NCBI RefSeq assembly: GCF_011090185.1
Contig: NZ_JAAFGS010000006.1
Span: forward strand, 124,001 to 188,000
DNA: 64,000 nucleotides
DNA from: Saccharibacillus alkalitolerans
GTDB lineage: Bacteria > Bacillota > Bacilli > Paenibacillales > Paenibacillaceae
Direction of reading: 5' to 3'
The notes below the pieces were generated by a model. That model was not told the origin of the DNA. It ran no database searches and saw only the letters and a program-made list of their open reading frames with translations. Shown here in pieces: positions 19,160-27,050 of this stretch (the stretch's first letter is position 1; the number at the start of each line of letters is the position of its first letter). A program made the position numbers and the translations under genes.

Positions 19160-20932
19160 ATGCCCCGCACCAACCTTTTTACCAAGACGATCTTGATTTT
19201 GACCCTGATGTGGATTCCCGTCGCTTTGCTGTACGGTTACTCCAACAAAACGACGACGGATGTACTGAAGCAGGAGCTCGGCGAGTCGAATCGCAATCAG
19301 CTGGGCTTTTTTCAAAATCAGGTCAATACCGATATCGAACTGCTTGCTTCGTGGCCCAATCTGCTGATTCACGACCCCGACATCGAAAGCTTTCGAAAAA
19401 TGTACGTAAACGGCGGTTACTTCAATCTCGACGAAATTAATCTGGTCAAGCGAATCCAGAACAAACTGAGCATCCAGGAGAGCTCGTCGAACTGGAAAAG
19501 CCGCCTGTCGCTGTATTCGCCGTCGCTCGGACGGGTCATTACCGAAAACGATGCGCGTTCCTACGATCCCGACGCCCTGCAGCAGGAGATCAAGCCGGGC
19601 TGGCAGGTACGCAGGGACAGGGACGGGGAGGAAGAAATTTTCCGGTTCTCGTGGTTTACGGTCGCGCCTTACGGCATTTCCGATCCGGCGCAAAATGCGG
19701 AAACGATCGTCGAACTGGAGTTCGACAGCCGCAATATCCAAAATATGCTGGACAAGTTCAAGACGGACGGGAGGCATGATCCTTTCTACTATAAGCCGGA
19801 TACCGGCGTGATCCATAATCGGACGTCGGATCGCGTTCTGACCGGACGGCTGTTGGAAAAGTTGAAAGCTTCGCCTCTGCCGGACAGCGATAACCTGACG
19901 GTTCATCTGGACGGGGAACCGTACATGGTGAGTATCGCGCTCTCCAAAGAGACGGACTGGTATCTGATCGATTACATGCCGATGGCCGATATGCTGGCGC
20001 CGATCCGCAAGTCGAATCTGCTTTTTTACTCGTCGATTCTGACTCTGCTGGTGATGGGCTCGGTGGCGGCCTATCTGCTCTATGTTCAGGTGCAGATTCC
20101 GATTCGCCAGTTGATTCGGGGGTTCCAGCGGCTGGAGCGGGAAGATTACGCGGTGCGGATTAAGCCGAGGGGACGCAACGAGTTCAGCTTCCTGTCCGAA
20201 CGCTTCAATCAAATGGTCGGACAGATTCAGAACTTGTTCGAACACGTCTATTTGGAGCAGCTGCATGTCAAGGAAGCGCGGCTCAAGCAGCTGCAGTCGC
20301 AGATCAATCCGCATTTCTTCTACAATTGTCTGTCGTTCGTCACCAGCATGGCCAAGCTCGGGCGGATGGACGCCGTCGTGGCGATGTCGCACAGCCTGTC
20401 GCGTTATTACCGCTATACGACCCGGCAGGAAAGGGAGCTGGTGCCGCTGCGGGAAGAAACGGAATTCGTGCAGCATTATCTGGAAATTCAGAAAATGCGC
20501 ATGAGCCGGCTGGACTATGTCGTCGAACTGCCCGAAGAAATGCTCGATTTATACGTGCCGCCGCTTATTTTGCAGCCGCTGGTCGAAAACGCGGTCATTC
20601 ACGGCATCGAACCCCAAGCCGAAGCGGGAATGATTCGCATCTCCGGTTCGTACGAGAACGGACGGGCGGTGCTGAAGGTGGAGGACAACGGCCTGGGACT
20701 GGATGCCGCGGGGAGGGAAAGGCTGGAACGCCGGCTGGCGGAACCGATGAGCGAAGAGACCGGATGCGGTCTATGGAACGTGAATCAGCGGCTGCATTTG
20801 CGCTGCGGACGGGGAGCCGGCGTCCATACCGCGGAATCGACGCTGGGCGGGCTTGCGGTGACCCTGGATTGGAGCGAAGAATCGGAAGCGCCGGAAGACG
20901 GAGAGACGGCCGCGCGGAAGCGGCTCGTATAG
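19160..20932 (+). CDS. YesM-type sensor histidine kinase
   Basis: 590 residues. Membrane helix 8-27, extracellular sensor of about 260 residues (dCache-like), second helix about 288-308, HAMP (about 309-360), then a LytS/YesM-type kinase core with 'LKQLQSQINPHFFYNCLSFV' (phosphoacceptor H385). The ATPase N box is 'LILQPLVENAVIHGIEP' and the G box is 'VEDNGLGL...GCGLWNVNQRL'. In Bacillales such kinases sense plant or sugar polymers and phosphorylate an AraC-type partner. The regulator gene follows 27 bases later, so the two are cotranscribed. ATG 19160 follows GAGAGGGAGG. Confidence 0.92.
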   Translation: MPRTNLFTKTILILTLMWIPVALLYGYSNKTTTDVLKQELGESNRNQLGFFQNQVNTDIELLASWPNLLIHDPDIESFRKMYVNGGYFNLDEINLVKRIQNKLSIQESSSNWKSRLSLYSPSLGRVITENDARSYDPDALQQEIKPGWQVRRDRDGEEEIFRFSWFTVAPYGISDPAQNAETIVELEFDSRNIQNMLDKFKTDGRHDPFYYKPDTGVIHNRTSDRVLTGRLLEKLKASPLPDSDNLTVHLDGEPYMVSIALSKETDWYLIDYMPMADMLAPIRKSNLLFYSSILTLLVMGSVAAYLLYVQVQIPIRQLIRGFQRLEREDYAVRIKPRGRNEFSFLSERFNQMVGQIQNLFEHVYLEQLHVKEARLKQLQSQINPHFFYNCLSFVTSMAKLGRMDAVVAMSHSLSRYYRYTTRQERELVPLREETEFVQHYLEIQKMRMSRLDYVVELPEEMLDLYVPPLILQPLVENAVIHGIEPQAEAGMIRISGSYENGRAVLKVEDNGLGLDAAGRERLERRLAEPMSEETGCGLWNVNQRLHLRCGRGAGVHTAESTLGGLAVTLDWSEESEAPEDGETAARKRLV

Positions 20933-20959
20933 GATCGACGCGAAAAAGGAGAGAGCCGA

Positions 20960-22600
20960 ATGATCGAAGTGCTGCTCGTCGACGACGAGACATATGTCAC
21001 GGAAAGCCTGGAACTTACGATTCCTTGGGAAGAAATAGGGGTAAGCGCCGTACGCCGCGCCGCCTCCGGCGCGGAGGCGCTGGGCATCATGGAAGAGGAA
21101 GCCGTCGATCTTGTCGTGACCGATATCCGGATGCCCGGCATGGACGGACTTCAGCTGGTCGAGGAAATCGGTCGGCGCTGGCCGGGCGTGCGATGCATCC
21201 TGCTGACCGGTCACAGCGACTTCGCCTACGCGAAAAAAGCGCTGCAGCTGCGGGCCAGCGATTATGTGCTCAAGCCGGTGGACGACGACGAATTCATTGC
21301 CGCCGTATCGGAGGCGATCGGGTCGCTGCGGGAAGAATGGGACGAGTTCGACAAAGTTCACCGGCTGCTGTACAGCCGGAAATCGGATTACAAGGTGCTG
21401 CGAGAAAACCTGCTGCACGAGCTGATGCTCGGGCGGGAATTCGGCGGGCCGGCGCTGGACGAGCAGCTGCGCGCGTACGAACTGCCGCTGCGGGCGGGCG
21501 AACCGACGCTGCTGCTGCTGGCGCGGTTGGAAGGACGCCTGGCGTCGATGGATGCGCAGTCGCTCGAGCTGATGGACTTTGCGGCGGGCAATATCGCGGG
21601 AGAAGTGCTGCGCGGCCAGCCGCTTTGGCACGGGAGCGGACCGCACGGCTGTCTTGTGCTGCTGCTGCAGGCGGGAACGGACGGCGAAGCGGGAAGCCTG
21701 GAGGAGACGGCACGGGGGAAAGATCGGCGTCTGGATACGCTGCGCGAACATATTCGCCTTTATTTGAAAGGGGAACTGTCCATTGCCGTCTCCGGCGTGT
21801 TCGAATTGGGCGGGGCGGGCCCGGGAGCGGCCTATCGCAAGACGCTGGGTTCGCTGTATGCAGCCGTAGGGGAAGGGCGGACCGTCTTCGCTTCGGCCTC
21901 CGAACGCGCGGGAGCGGGAACCGCTTCTTCCGCAGAGGAAGGGCGGGGCTGCGTGGCCGAGTTGATGTATGCGCCGCCCACGCTGCTGCACCTGCTGGAG
22001 TCGCATCAGTGGGAGGAAGCGAAGGCGAAAATGGAGGGCGTGTTCGGTGCCGCGGAGAAAAGCGGGCTGGCCGGCCCGCCGATGTACGAGATCTATTTAT
22101 GGACAACGAACGCTTTCATGTTCTTGTCGCATCGCGAAGGACAGCCGATCGGAGAGATCGGCGGCGAAGAAGGCTTCGATCCCGTATTGGCCCGAGGAAT
22201 CGTTCAACATCCGGGGCGGCTGCGCGGTTGGGCGCTCGGGCTGCTGGACGGTTATGCCGAACAGACGTCGCAGGGCGTCGGCGAAGGGCGGAGCAAAGTG
22301 GTCAGCCGGATCCGCCAACTGGTCGGAGCGGGCCTGTCCGGCGATCTGTCCGTGAAAACGCTGGCCGATCAGGTCTATCTGCACCCCGTCTATTTGTCGA
22401 AAATTTATAAAGCCGAAACCGGCGAAGCGCTGGGCGATTACATCATTCGCATGAGAATGGAACGCGCCGCCCATTTGTTGAAGCACTCTTCCAAAAAGAT
22501 CTATGAAATCACGAGCGAGCTGGGTTATCAGAATCCGCAGTACTTCAGCAAAATGTTCAAAAAACAATACGGCATGACGCCCAATGAATTCAGGGAGTAA
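20960..22600 (+). CDS. YesN-type response regulator, AraC-family DNA-binding domain
   Basis: 546 residues. Receiver domain 1-120 with acidic pocket 'LLVDDE' and phosphoacceptor D55 in 'VVTDIRMPGMDGLQ'; the conserved Thr and Lys appear in 'CILLTGHSDFAYAKKAL' and 'DYVLKPVDDDEF'. A long middle region of unknown fold (about 125-430) follows. The AraC helix-turn-helix pair is C-terminal: 'VKTLADQVYLHPVYLSKIYKAETGEALGDYIIRMRMERAAHLL' in parts and 'KKIYEITSELGYQNPQYFSKMFKKQYGMTPNEFRE'. It probably activates the downstream solute-binding-protein operon through the direct repeats at 22616 and 22636 (inference). Confidence 0.92.
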   Translation: MIEVLLVDDETYVTESLELTIPWEEIGVSAVRRAASGAEALGIMEEEAVDLVVTDIRMPGMDGLQLVEEIGRRWPGVRCILLTGHSDFAYAKKALQLRASDYVLKPVDDDEFIAAVSEAIGSLREEWDEFDKVHRLLYSRKSDYKVLRENLLHELMLGREFGGPALDEQLRAYELPLRAGEPTLLLLARLEGRLASMDAQSLELMDFAAGNIAGEVLRGQPLWHGSGPHGCLVLLLQAGTDGEAGSLEETARGKDRRLDTLREHIRLYLKGELSIAVSGVFELGGAGPGAAYRKTLGSLYAAVGEGRTVFASASERAGAGTASSAEEGRGCVAELMYAPPTLLHLLESHQWEEAKAKMEGVFGAAEKSGLAGPPMYEIYLWTTNAFMFLSHREGQPIGEIGGEEGFDPVLARGIVQHPGRLRGWALGLLDGYAEQTSQGVGEGRSKVVSRIRQLVGAGLSGDLSVKTLADQVYLHPVYLSKIYKAETGEALGDYIIRMRMERAAHLLKHSSKKIYEITSELGYQNPQYFSKMFKKQYGMTPNEFRE

Positions 22601-22615
22601 AGCTGAAACGAACAG

Positions 22616-22645
22616 GTTGCAAAAGGTGCAGGAATGTTGCAAAAG
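22616..22645 (+). promoter_or_regulatory. Candidate AraC-type operator (direct repeat)
   Basis: GTTGCAAAAG occurs at 22616-22625 and again at 22636-22645, exactly 20 bases (about two helical turns) apart on the same face. It lies just upstream of the -35 region of the binding-protein gene. This spacing is typical for AraC-family activators, and the regulator gene ends at 22600. Confidence 0.55.
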
Positions 22646-22674
22646 CGACATAGGAAGCCCGGGCCCCCCGATTT

Positions 22675-22680
22675 TATAAT
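22675..22680 (+). promoter_or_regulatory. -10 element of the sugar-importer operon
   Basis: Perfect TATAAT, 37 bases before the ATG at 22717. The corresponding -35 region is G+C-rich (GGAAGCCCGG) with no match to TTGACA, consistent with an activator-dependent promoter. Confidence 0.55.
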
Positions 22681-22716
22681 AAAGAAGCAGGAAAGAACAA
22701 ACGAGGGGGAAATCAA

Positions 22717-24405
22717 ATGAAGGCAAAATCCGGCAAAAGATGGCTGCCGCTGGTCGCCGCCGGCGTTATGCTGGCGAGCACGCTCGCAGGCTGCTCCGGA
22801 GGAGGCAAGACGGAAGAGAGTTCGACCAGCGCTTCGCCAAGCGTTGAAAACGTATACAAAGAAAAATACGATCCGCCGGTTACGATCTCGACGGCCTGGG
22901 GCATCGATCCCGAGCTGAAATTCAAAAACGGCGAAACGATCGAAAACAGCGTCGCGACTAAATGGGCCAAAGAGCAGTTCGGCATCGACATCAAGTCGCT
23001 GTGGTCGGTGACCGATACGAACGGGGCTTTCGGCACCAAGCTTCGTCTCGCGATGTCTTCGGGACAGGATATGCCGGACGTTCTGACGATCGGCACGGGC
23101 GACAACCAGATCGCGCAGGACCTGATCGACTCGGGCATGTACGAAGAAGTGGGGCCGCTGTTCGACAAATACGCGTCCGAGACGTGGAAAGAAGCGATGA
23201 ACCAGGACCCGAACGTCTGGAACGCTTATATGAGAGACGGCAAGCGGATGGGCATTCCTGTGCTCGATTACGCGTATAACCACGACTACATCCTGTGGAT
23301 CCGCCAGGACTGGTTGGACAAGCTGGGCTTGAAAGCGCCGAAGACGATCGACGAGCTCGAGAAAGTCATGGAGGCGTTCAAGAACCAGAACCCGGACGGC
23401 CTGTCCCCGGACAAAGTCGTTCCGCTCAGCATCGGCTTCAAAACGTCGATGAATACGTGGATGGGCGATCCGTCCTGGATCTTCGGCGCTTACGGCACGC
23501 TGCCGCAGCAGTGGAACGTCGGCGAAGACGGCAAACTGGCTTACGGCTCGATCCAACCGGGCATGAAGGAAGGCCTGCAGAAGCTGAGCGAATGGCTGCA
23601 AAAAGGCTACATTCCGCAGGAAGCGGCGCTGTGGGACGAGAACAAAACGGCGGAACCGGCTTTCGCCGGCACGGCGGGCATCATTCCGGGGCCTTACTGG
23701 ATGAGCGGCTGGCCGCTGAAAGACACGGTCAAAAACGCGCCGAACGCGGTATGGAAGCCGATCGAAATTCCGACGGGTCCGGACGGCACAGCGATGAGAC
23801 ACGGCACGCAGTTCACCAACGGCGTGACGCTGATCAAAAAAGGCATGGAACACCCGGAAGCGTTCTTCACTTACCAGAACTATCTGTTCGACAACTACGC
23901 GAATCCGGAGCCGGGCAGCCCGTACGATAACGGATTGTTCGAGGGTTACGATTATCAACTGGACGCAAGCGGCAAACAGGTGCCGATCGACAACATCGAC
24001 GGCGGATACGTTAACAGCGTGCGCTATCTGCTCGTTCGCGACGGCGCCCGGATTCCGGATGCCCAGATGAAGGCGCTGAAGAGCTTGGCCGAAGGCAGCG
24101 AACCGAAGACCAAGCTGGAAAAAGACGTGGCCGTGAACTACGGACCGGAGACGCCGGCAGCGGCCGAGGTGCTGCTGGCGCAGGATGACATCTCGTTCAA
24201 AAATATGTTTACGGGTCCTACGACGGATACGATGAAGACGAAGCTTGATTACCTGAACAAAATGGAGAACCAGATGTTCAACGAGATCATTTACGGCAAA
24301 AAAACGGCGGACGCGTTCGACGAGTTCGTCAGCACCTGGAAAGCGGGCGGCGGAGACCAGATTACGCAGGAGGTCAACGACTGGTACGATCAGGTCAAAA
24401 AGTAA
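22717..24405 (+). CDS. Carbohydrate ABC transporter substrate-binding lipoprotein (LplA/YtcQ type)
   Basis: 562 residues. Lipoprotein signal with lipobox 'STLAGC' (Cys about 27), then a Ser/Glu-rich linker. The large (over 500-residue) extracellular binding domain of family 1 contains 'LRLAMSSGQDMPDVLTIGTG', 'LDYAYNHDYILWIRQDWLDKLGLKAPKTIDELEKVMEAF' (in parts), 'WMGDPSWIFGAYGTLPQQWN' and 'GTAGIIPGPYWMSGWPLKD'. Proteins of this size and style deliver oligosaccharides to LplB/LplC-like permeases in Paenibacillaceae. The ligand is unknown; the nearby beta-galactosidase suggests a galactose-containing oligosaccharide (inference). Confidence 0.9.
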   Translation: MKAKSGKRWLPLVAAGVMLASTLAGCSGGGKTEESSTSASPSVENVYKEKYDPPVTISTAWGIDPELKFKNGETIENSVATKWAKEQFGIDIKSLWSVTDTNGAFGTKLRLAMSSGQDMPDVLTIGTGDNQIAQDLIDSGMYEEVGPLFDKYASETWKEAMNQDPNVWNAYMRDGKRMGIPVLDYAYNHDYILWIRQDWLDKLGLKAPKTIDELEKVMEAFKNQNPDGLSPDKVVPLSIGFKTSMNTWMGDPSWIFGAYGTLPQQWNVGEDGKLAYGSIQPGMKEGLQKLSEWLQKGYIPQEAALWDENKTAEPAFAGTAGIIPGPYWMSGWPLKDTVKNAPNAVWKPIEIPTGPDGTAMRHGTQFTNGVTLIKKGMEHPEAFFTYQNYLFDNYANPEPGSPYDNGLFEGYDYQLDASGKQVPIDNIDGGYVNSVRYLLVRDGARIPDAQMKALKSLAEGSEPKTKLEKDVAVNYGPETPAAAEVLLAQDDISFKNMFTGPTTDTMKTKLDYLNKMENQMFNEIIYGKKTADAFDEFVSTWKAGGGDQITQEVNDWYDQVKK

Positions 24406-24501
24406 GCCGCGATTCGCAGGTTCCGATCCGGCCCGCCGCGAAGGCGGCGGGTGCCGGGGGAGGGCAACAATCAAAGCGCTTTGCGGCAAGCGCGGAAACC
24501 G

Positions 24502-24552
24502 GAGGCGGCAGGGGAGTTACCCTGCGGCCTCTGCTTTCCCATGCCCTTTTTT
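24502..24552 (+). terminator. Attenuator-like hairpin between binding protein and permease genes
   Basis: A 12-bp stem with one mismatch (24502-24513 with 24520-24531) has a 6-base loop. A TTTTTT run lies at 24547-24552, but 15 bases after the stem. It may trim permease expression relative to the binding protein rather than end the operon. Confidence 0.45.
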
Positions 24553-24572
24553 AGTCGAAGGAGGAGTTTCGT

Positions 24573-25463
24573 TTGAGAACATTAAGAAAAACCTGGCCGT
24601 TCCACCTTATGCTGCTGCCGGCGATGATCTTCCTGATTCTGTTCAGCTATATCCCGATGGGCGGCATCGTCATGGCGTTTCAGGATTACAAACCGTGGCT
24701 CGGCATCGGCGGTTCCGAATGGATCGGGCTCGATAATTTCCGCTACCTGTTCGAGCGCGAAGACAGCGTGCAGGTCATCTGGAATACGCTGTTTATCGCC
24801 GTATTGAAACTGGTGTTCAACCTGATCGTCCCGTTCGTATTCGCGATTCTGCTGAACGAAATACGCAAAACGGCGCTCCAGCGCGGCATCCAGACGCTCG
24901 TGTATCTGCCGCACTTCCTGTCCTGGGTCATCCTGGGGGGCATCCTGATCGACCTGCTCGCTACCGGAGGGCTGGTGAACCGCTTCCTCGGATTTTTCGG
25001 ACTGGGTCCTTATTTCTTCCTCGGGGATAACGACTGGTTCCGCTTCACGGTCATCCTGTCGGACATTTGGAAAGAATTCGGCTACAGCACGATCATCTTC
25101 CTGGCCGCGCTCGCCGGCATCGACCCGTCGCAGTACGAGGCGGCCGAGATCGACGGCGCGACCCGACTCAAGCAGACGCTGCACATCACCGTGCCGTCGC
25201 TGATCCCGATTCTGATGGTCGTCGGCACGCTCGCGCTCGGCAACGTGCTGAACGCCGGCTTCGATCAAATTTTCAATCTGTACAACCCGCTTGTGTACGA
25301 AAAAGGCGACATCATCGATACGTTCGTGTACCGCACGGCCATCTTGAACGGCGAAATGGGCTTCGGTACCGCCATCGGCTTGTTCAAGTCGGTCATCAGC
25401 ATGGTCTTGATCCTGATCTCGTACCGCCTCGCTTACAAATGGGCCGGCTATCGCATTTTCTAA
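24573..25463 (+). CDS. Carbohydrate ABC transporter permease (LplB/YteP type)
   Basis: 296 residues, about six membrane helices: 'FHLMLLPAMIFLILFSYIPMGGIVMAFQDYKPW' (N-terminal signature of this group), 'LFIAVLKLVFNLIVPFVFAILLN' and 'FLSWVILGGILIDLL'. The EAA coupling loop is 'YEAAEIDGATRLKQTLHITVPSLIPI'. It pairs with the next permease to form the channel. The start is TTG at 24573 with AAGGAGGAG 8 bases upstream. The ATPase for this importer class (MsmX-like) is normally encoded elsewhere, and none is nearby. Confidence 0.92.
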   Translation: MRTLRKTWPFHLMLLPAMIFLILFSYIPMGGIVMAFQDYKPWLGIGGSEWIGLDNFRYLFEREDSVQVIWNTLFIAVLKLVFNLIVPFVFAILLNEIRKTALQRGIQTLVYLPHFLSWVILGGILIDLLATGGLVNRFLGFFGLGPYFFLGDNDWFRFTVILSDIWKEFGYSTIIFLAALAGIDPSQYEAAEIDGATRLKQTLHITVPSLIPILMVVGTLALGNVLNAGFDQIFNLYNPLVYEKGDIIDTFVYRTAILNGEMGFGTAIGLFKSVISMVLILISYRLAYKWAGYRIF

Positions 25464-25505
25464 TTCAACCTCCGCGCCCCGGCGCGGTTTGAAAGAGGGG
25501 TTCGC

Positions 25506-26384
25506 ATGTATCATAAAACGACAGGCTACCGGATATTCAACGTATTCAATACCTGCTTCCTGATTCTGCTCGCGGTGCTGTGCATCATCCCGCTGATCCA
25601 TGTGCTGGCCGTGTCGCTCAGCGCGAAATCGGCCGCGGACGCCAACCTGGTCGGTTTGTGGCCGGTCGGATTTTCGTTCGAAGCGTACAAAAAGACCGCC
25701 GCGAATCCGCTGTTCCTGCACTCGCTCTGGGTATCCGTGCTGCGGACGGTCGTCGGCACGGCAATCACGCTGCTGATCACCTTTCTGGCCGCTTACGCGC
25801 TGTCGAAGGAAAACAGCGTCTTCAAAGGCCGCAACGTGTACTCGTGGATTTTCGTGTTCAGCATGATCTTCAACGGCGGCCTGGTTCCTTTTTACATCGT
25901 GATCCAAAAGCTCGGCCTGATCAACACGTTCTGGGTGCTTGTCCTGCCGGGTGCGGTCAACACGTTCCTCGTCATCCTGATGCTGAATTTCTTCCGCGGG
26001 ATTCCGAAAGAGCTGGAGGAAGCGGCGCTGATCGACGGAGCGGGCCATTTCCGGACGCTGTTCAGCATTTTCCTGCCGATCTCCATGCCTTCCATCGCGA
26101 CCGTCGCGCTGTTCAGCATGGTGTTCCACTGGAACTCCTGGTTCGACGGTCTGCTCTACTTGAATAACGCCAAGGATTTCCCGCTGGCGACGTTCCTGCA
26201 GACGGTCATTATCCAGCAGGATATGAGCTCCATGAGCGTGAATCCGAAAGAAATGGAATTGATTTCGCAGACGACGGTCAAAGCCGCGCAGATCTTTATC
26301 GGCAGCGCGCCGATCCTGATCGTGTATCCGTTCCTGCAAAAGTACTTCGTGAAAGGAATGACGGTCGGCTCGGTGAAAGGCTGA
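25506..26384 (+). CDS. Carbohydrate ABC transporter permease (LplC/YtcP type)
   Basis: 292 residues, six membrane helices. Group signatures: 'NTCFLILLAVLCIIPLIHVLAVSLSAKSAADANLVGLWPVGF' in parts, 'TFLAAYALSKENSVFKGRN', and EAA loop 'ELEEAALIDGAGHFRTLFSIFLPISMP'. The C-terminus 'YFVKGMTVGSVKG' is the usual end of this family. It starts 42 bases after the first permease with GAAAGAGGGG ahead of ATG 25506. It forms the translocation pore with the preceding permease. Confidence 0.93.
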   Translation: MYHKTTGYRIFNVFNTCFLILLAVLCIIPLIHVLAVSLSAKSAADANLVGLWPVGFSFEAYKKTAANPLFLHSLWVSVLRTVVGTAITLLITFLAAYALSKENSVFKGRNVYSWIFVFSMIFNGGLVPFYIVIQKLGLINTFWVLVLPGAVNTFLVILMLNFFRGIPKELEEAALIDGAGHFRTLFSIFLPISMPSIATVALFSMVFHWNSWFDGLLYLNNAKDFPLATFLQTVIIQQDMSSMSVNPKEMELISQTTVKAAQIFIGSAPILIVYPFLQKYFVKGMTVGSVKG

Positions 26385-27050
26385 GCCGGCTGTCATTCCG
26401 GGAATCCGCTGCTGCTTCGAATGAAGCGGAGATCGCGCGTACGAAGGCGCTGCGGGGCGAAGGGTCTGCGGTCGCTGTCTCCCCCTGATTTTTCGATTGG
26501 AATAAAAGACTCGGCGGTGACAATCAGGGTCCAAAGGCGACCTTCGACTCCTTCGCCCCTCCGCTGGGTACGCGGGTGTCCGCTTCTTTCGCGAAAGCGT
26601 AATCCGGTCGCCCCGGCGTCGGTGTTCTCCCTTTTTTGAGGGATGAACGGCGTTTGTCCGCCCGCGGCAGACGGGATCGGATGATCGCGGCTCGTTTCTG
26701 ACGGAAAGGAGCGCCAGGAGAATGGAAATCAAAGGCGAATGATTTAAAGGATAACTCGGCGCCGCCTACCCGGAACCTCCCGTGTTCCCCAGGCCTTCTA
26801 TCTCTTCCTCCTTTTTCGCGAACGGCGAAAAAGGAGGAAACTTCCCCCGCCGGCAGCGGGAGCGAAGCGCGGTAAGGTTTCCCGATTTTAAGAGAGAAGG
26901 ACGGCGGCGTGCATCCGGCTTGTTTCATCCAATCAGAGGGAAGCGACTTTCGACAGCGATCGAAGCCTCCTTTGTCCGCAGCGCCCTCCGAGCCGCCGTC
27001 CTTCTCTCCCGCCTCAACAAGCTTCCCATAAAAAAAGGAGAGTGAAACAA
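26385..27050 (+). other. Long intergenic region before the beta-galactosidase
   Basis: About 665 bases with no credible gene on either strand. It holds three potential RNA structures. CCCTGATT/AATCAGGG lies at about 26483 and 26523. A TTTCGCGAAA palindrome lies near 26585. A perfect 15-bp hairpin lies at 26805-26839. It may be a long 5' leader, or remnants of a lost gene. Confidence 0.5.
26805..26839 (+). repeat. Perfect 15-bp hairpin in the beta-galactosidase leader
   Basis: TTCCTCCTTTTTCGC (26805-26819) pairs exactly with GCGAAAAAGGAGGAA (26825-26839) over a 5-base loop. No T-run follows, so a standard terminator is unlikely. The right arm contains AAGGAGGAA, a consensus ribosome-site sequence that the left arm would mask. 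Confidence 0.6.

Noticed and set aside
24471-24484. Palindrome TCAAAGCGCTTTGC as a CcpA site
   Set aside because: It fits the cre pattern only partly and lies between two genes of one operon, so its role is doubtful.
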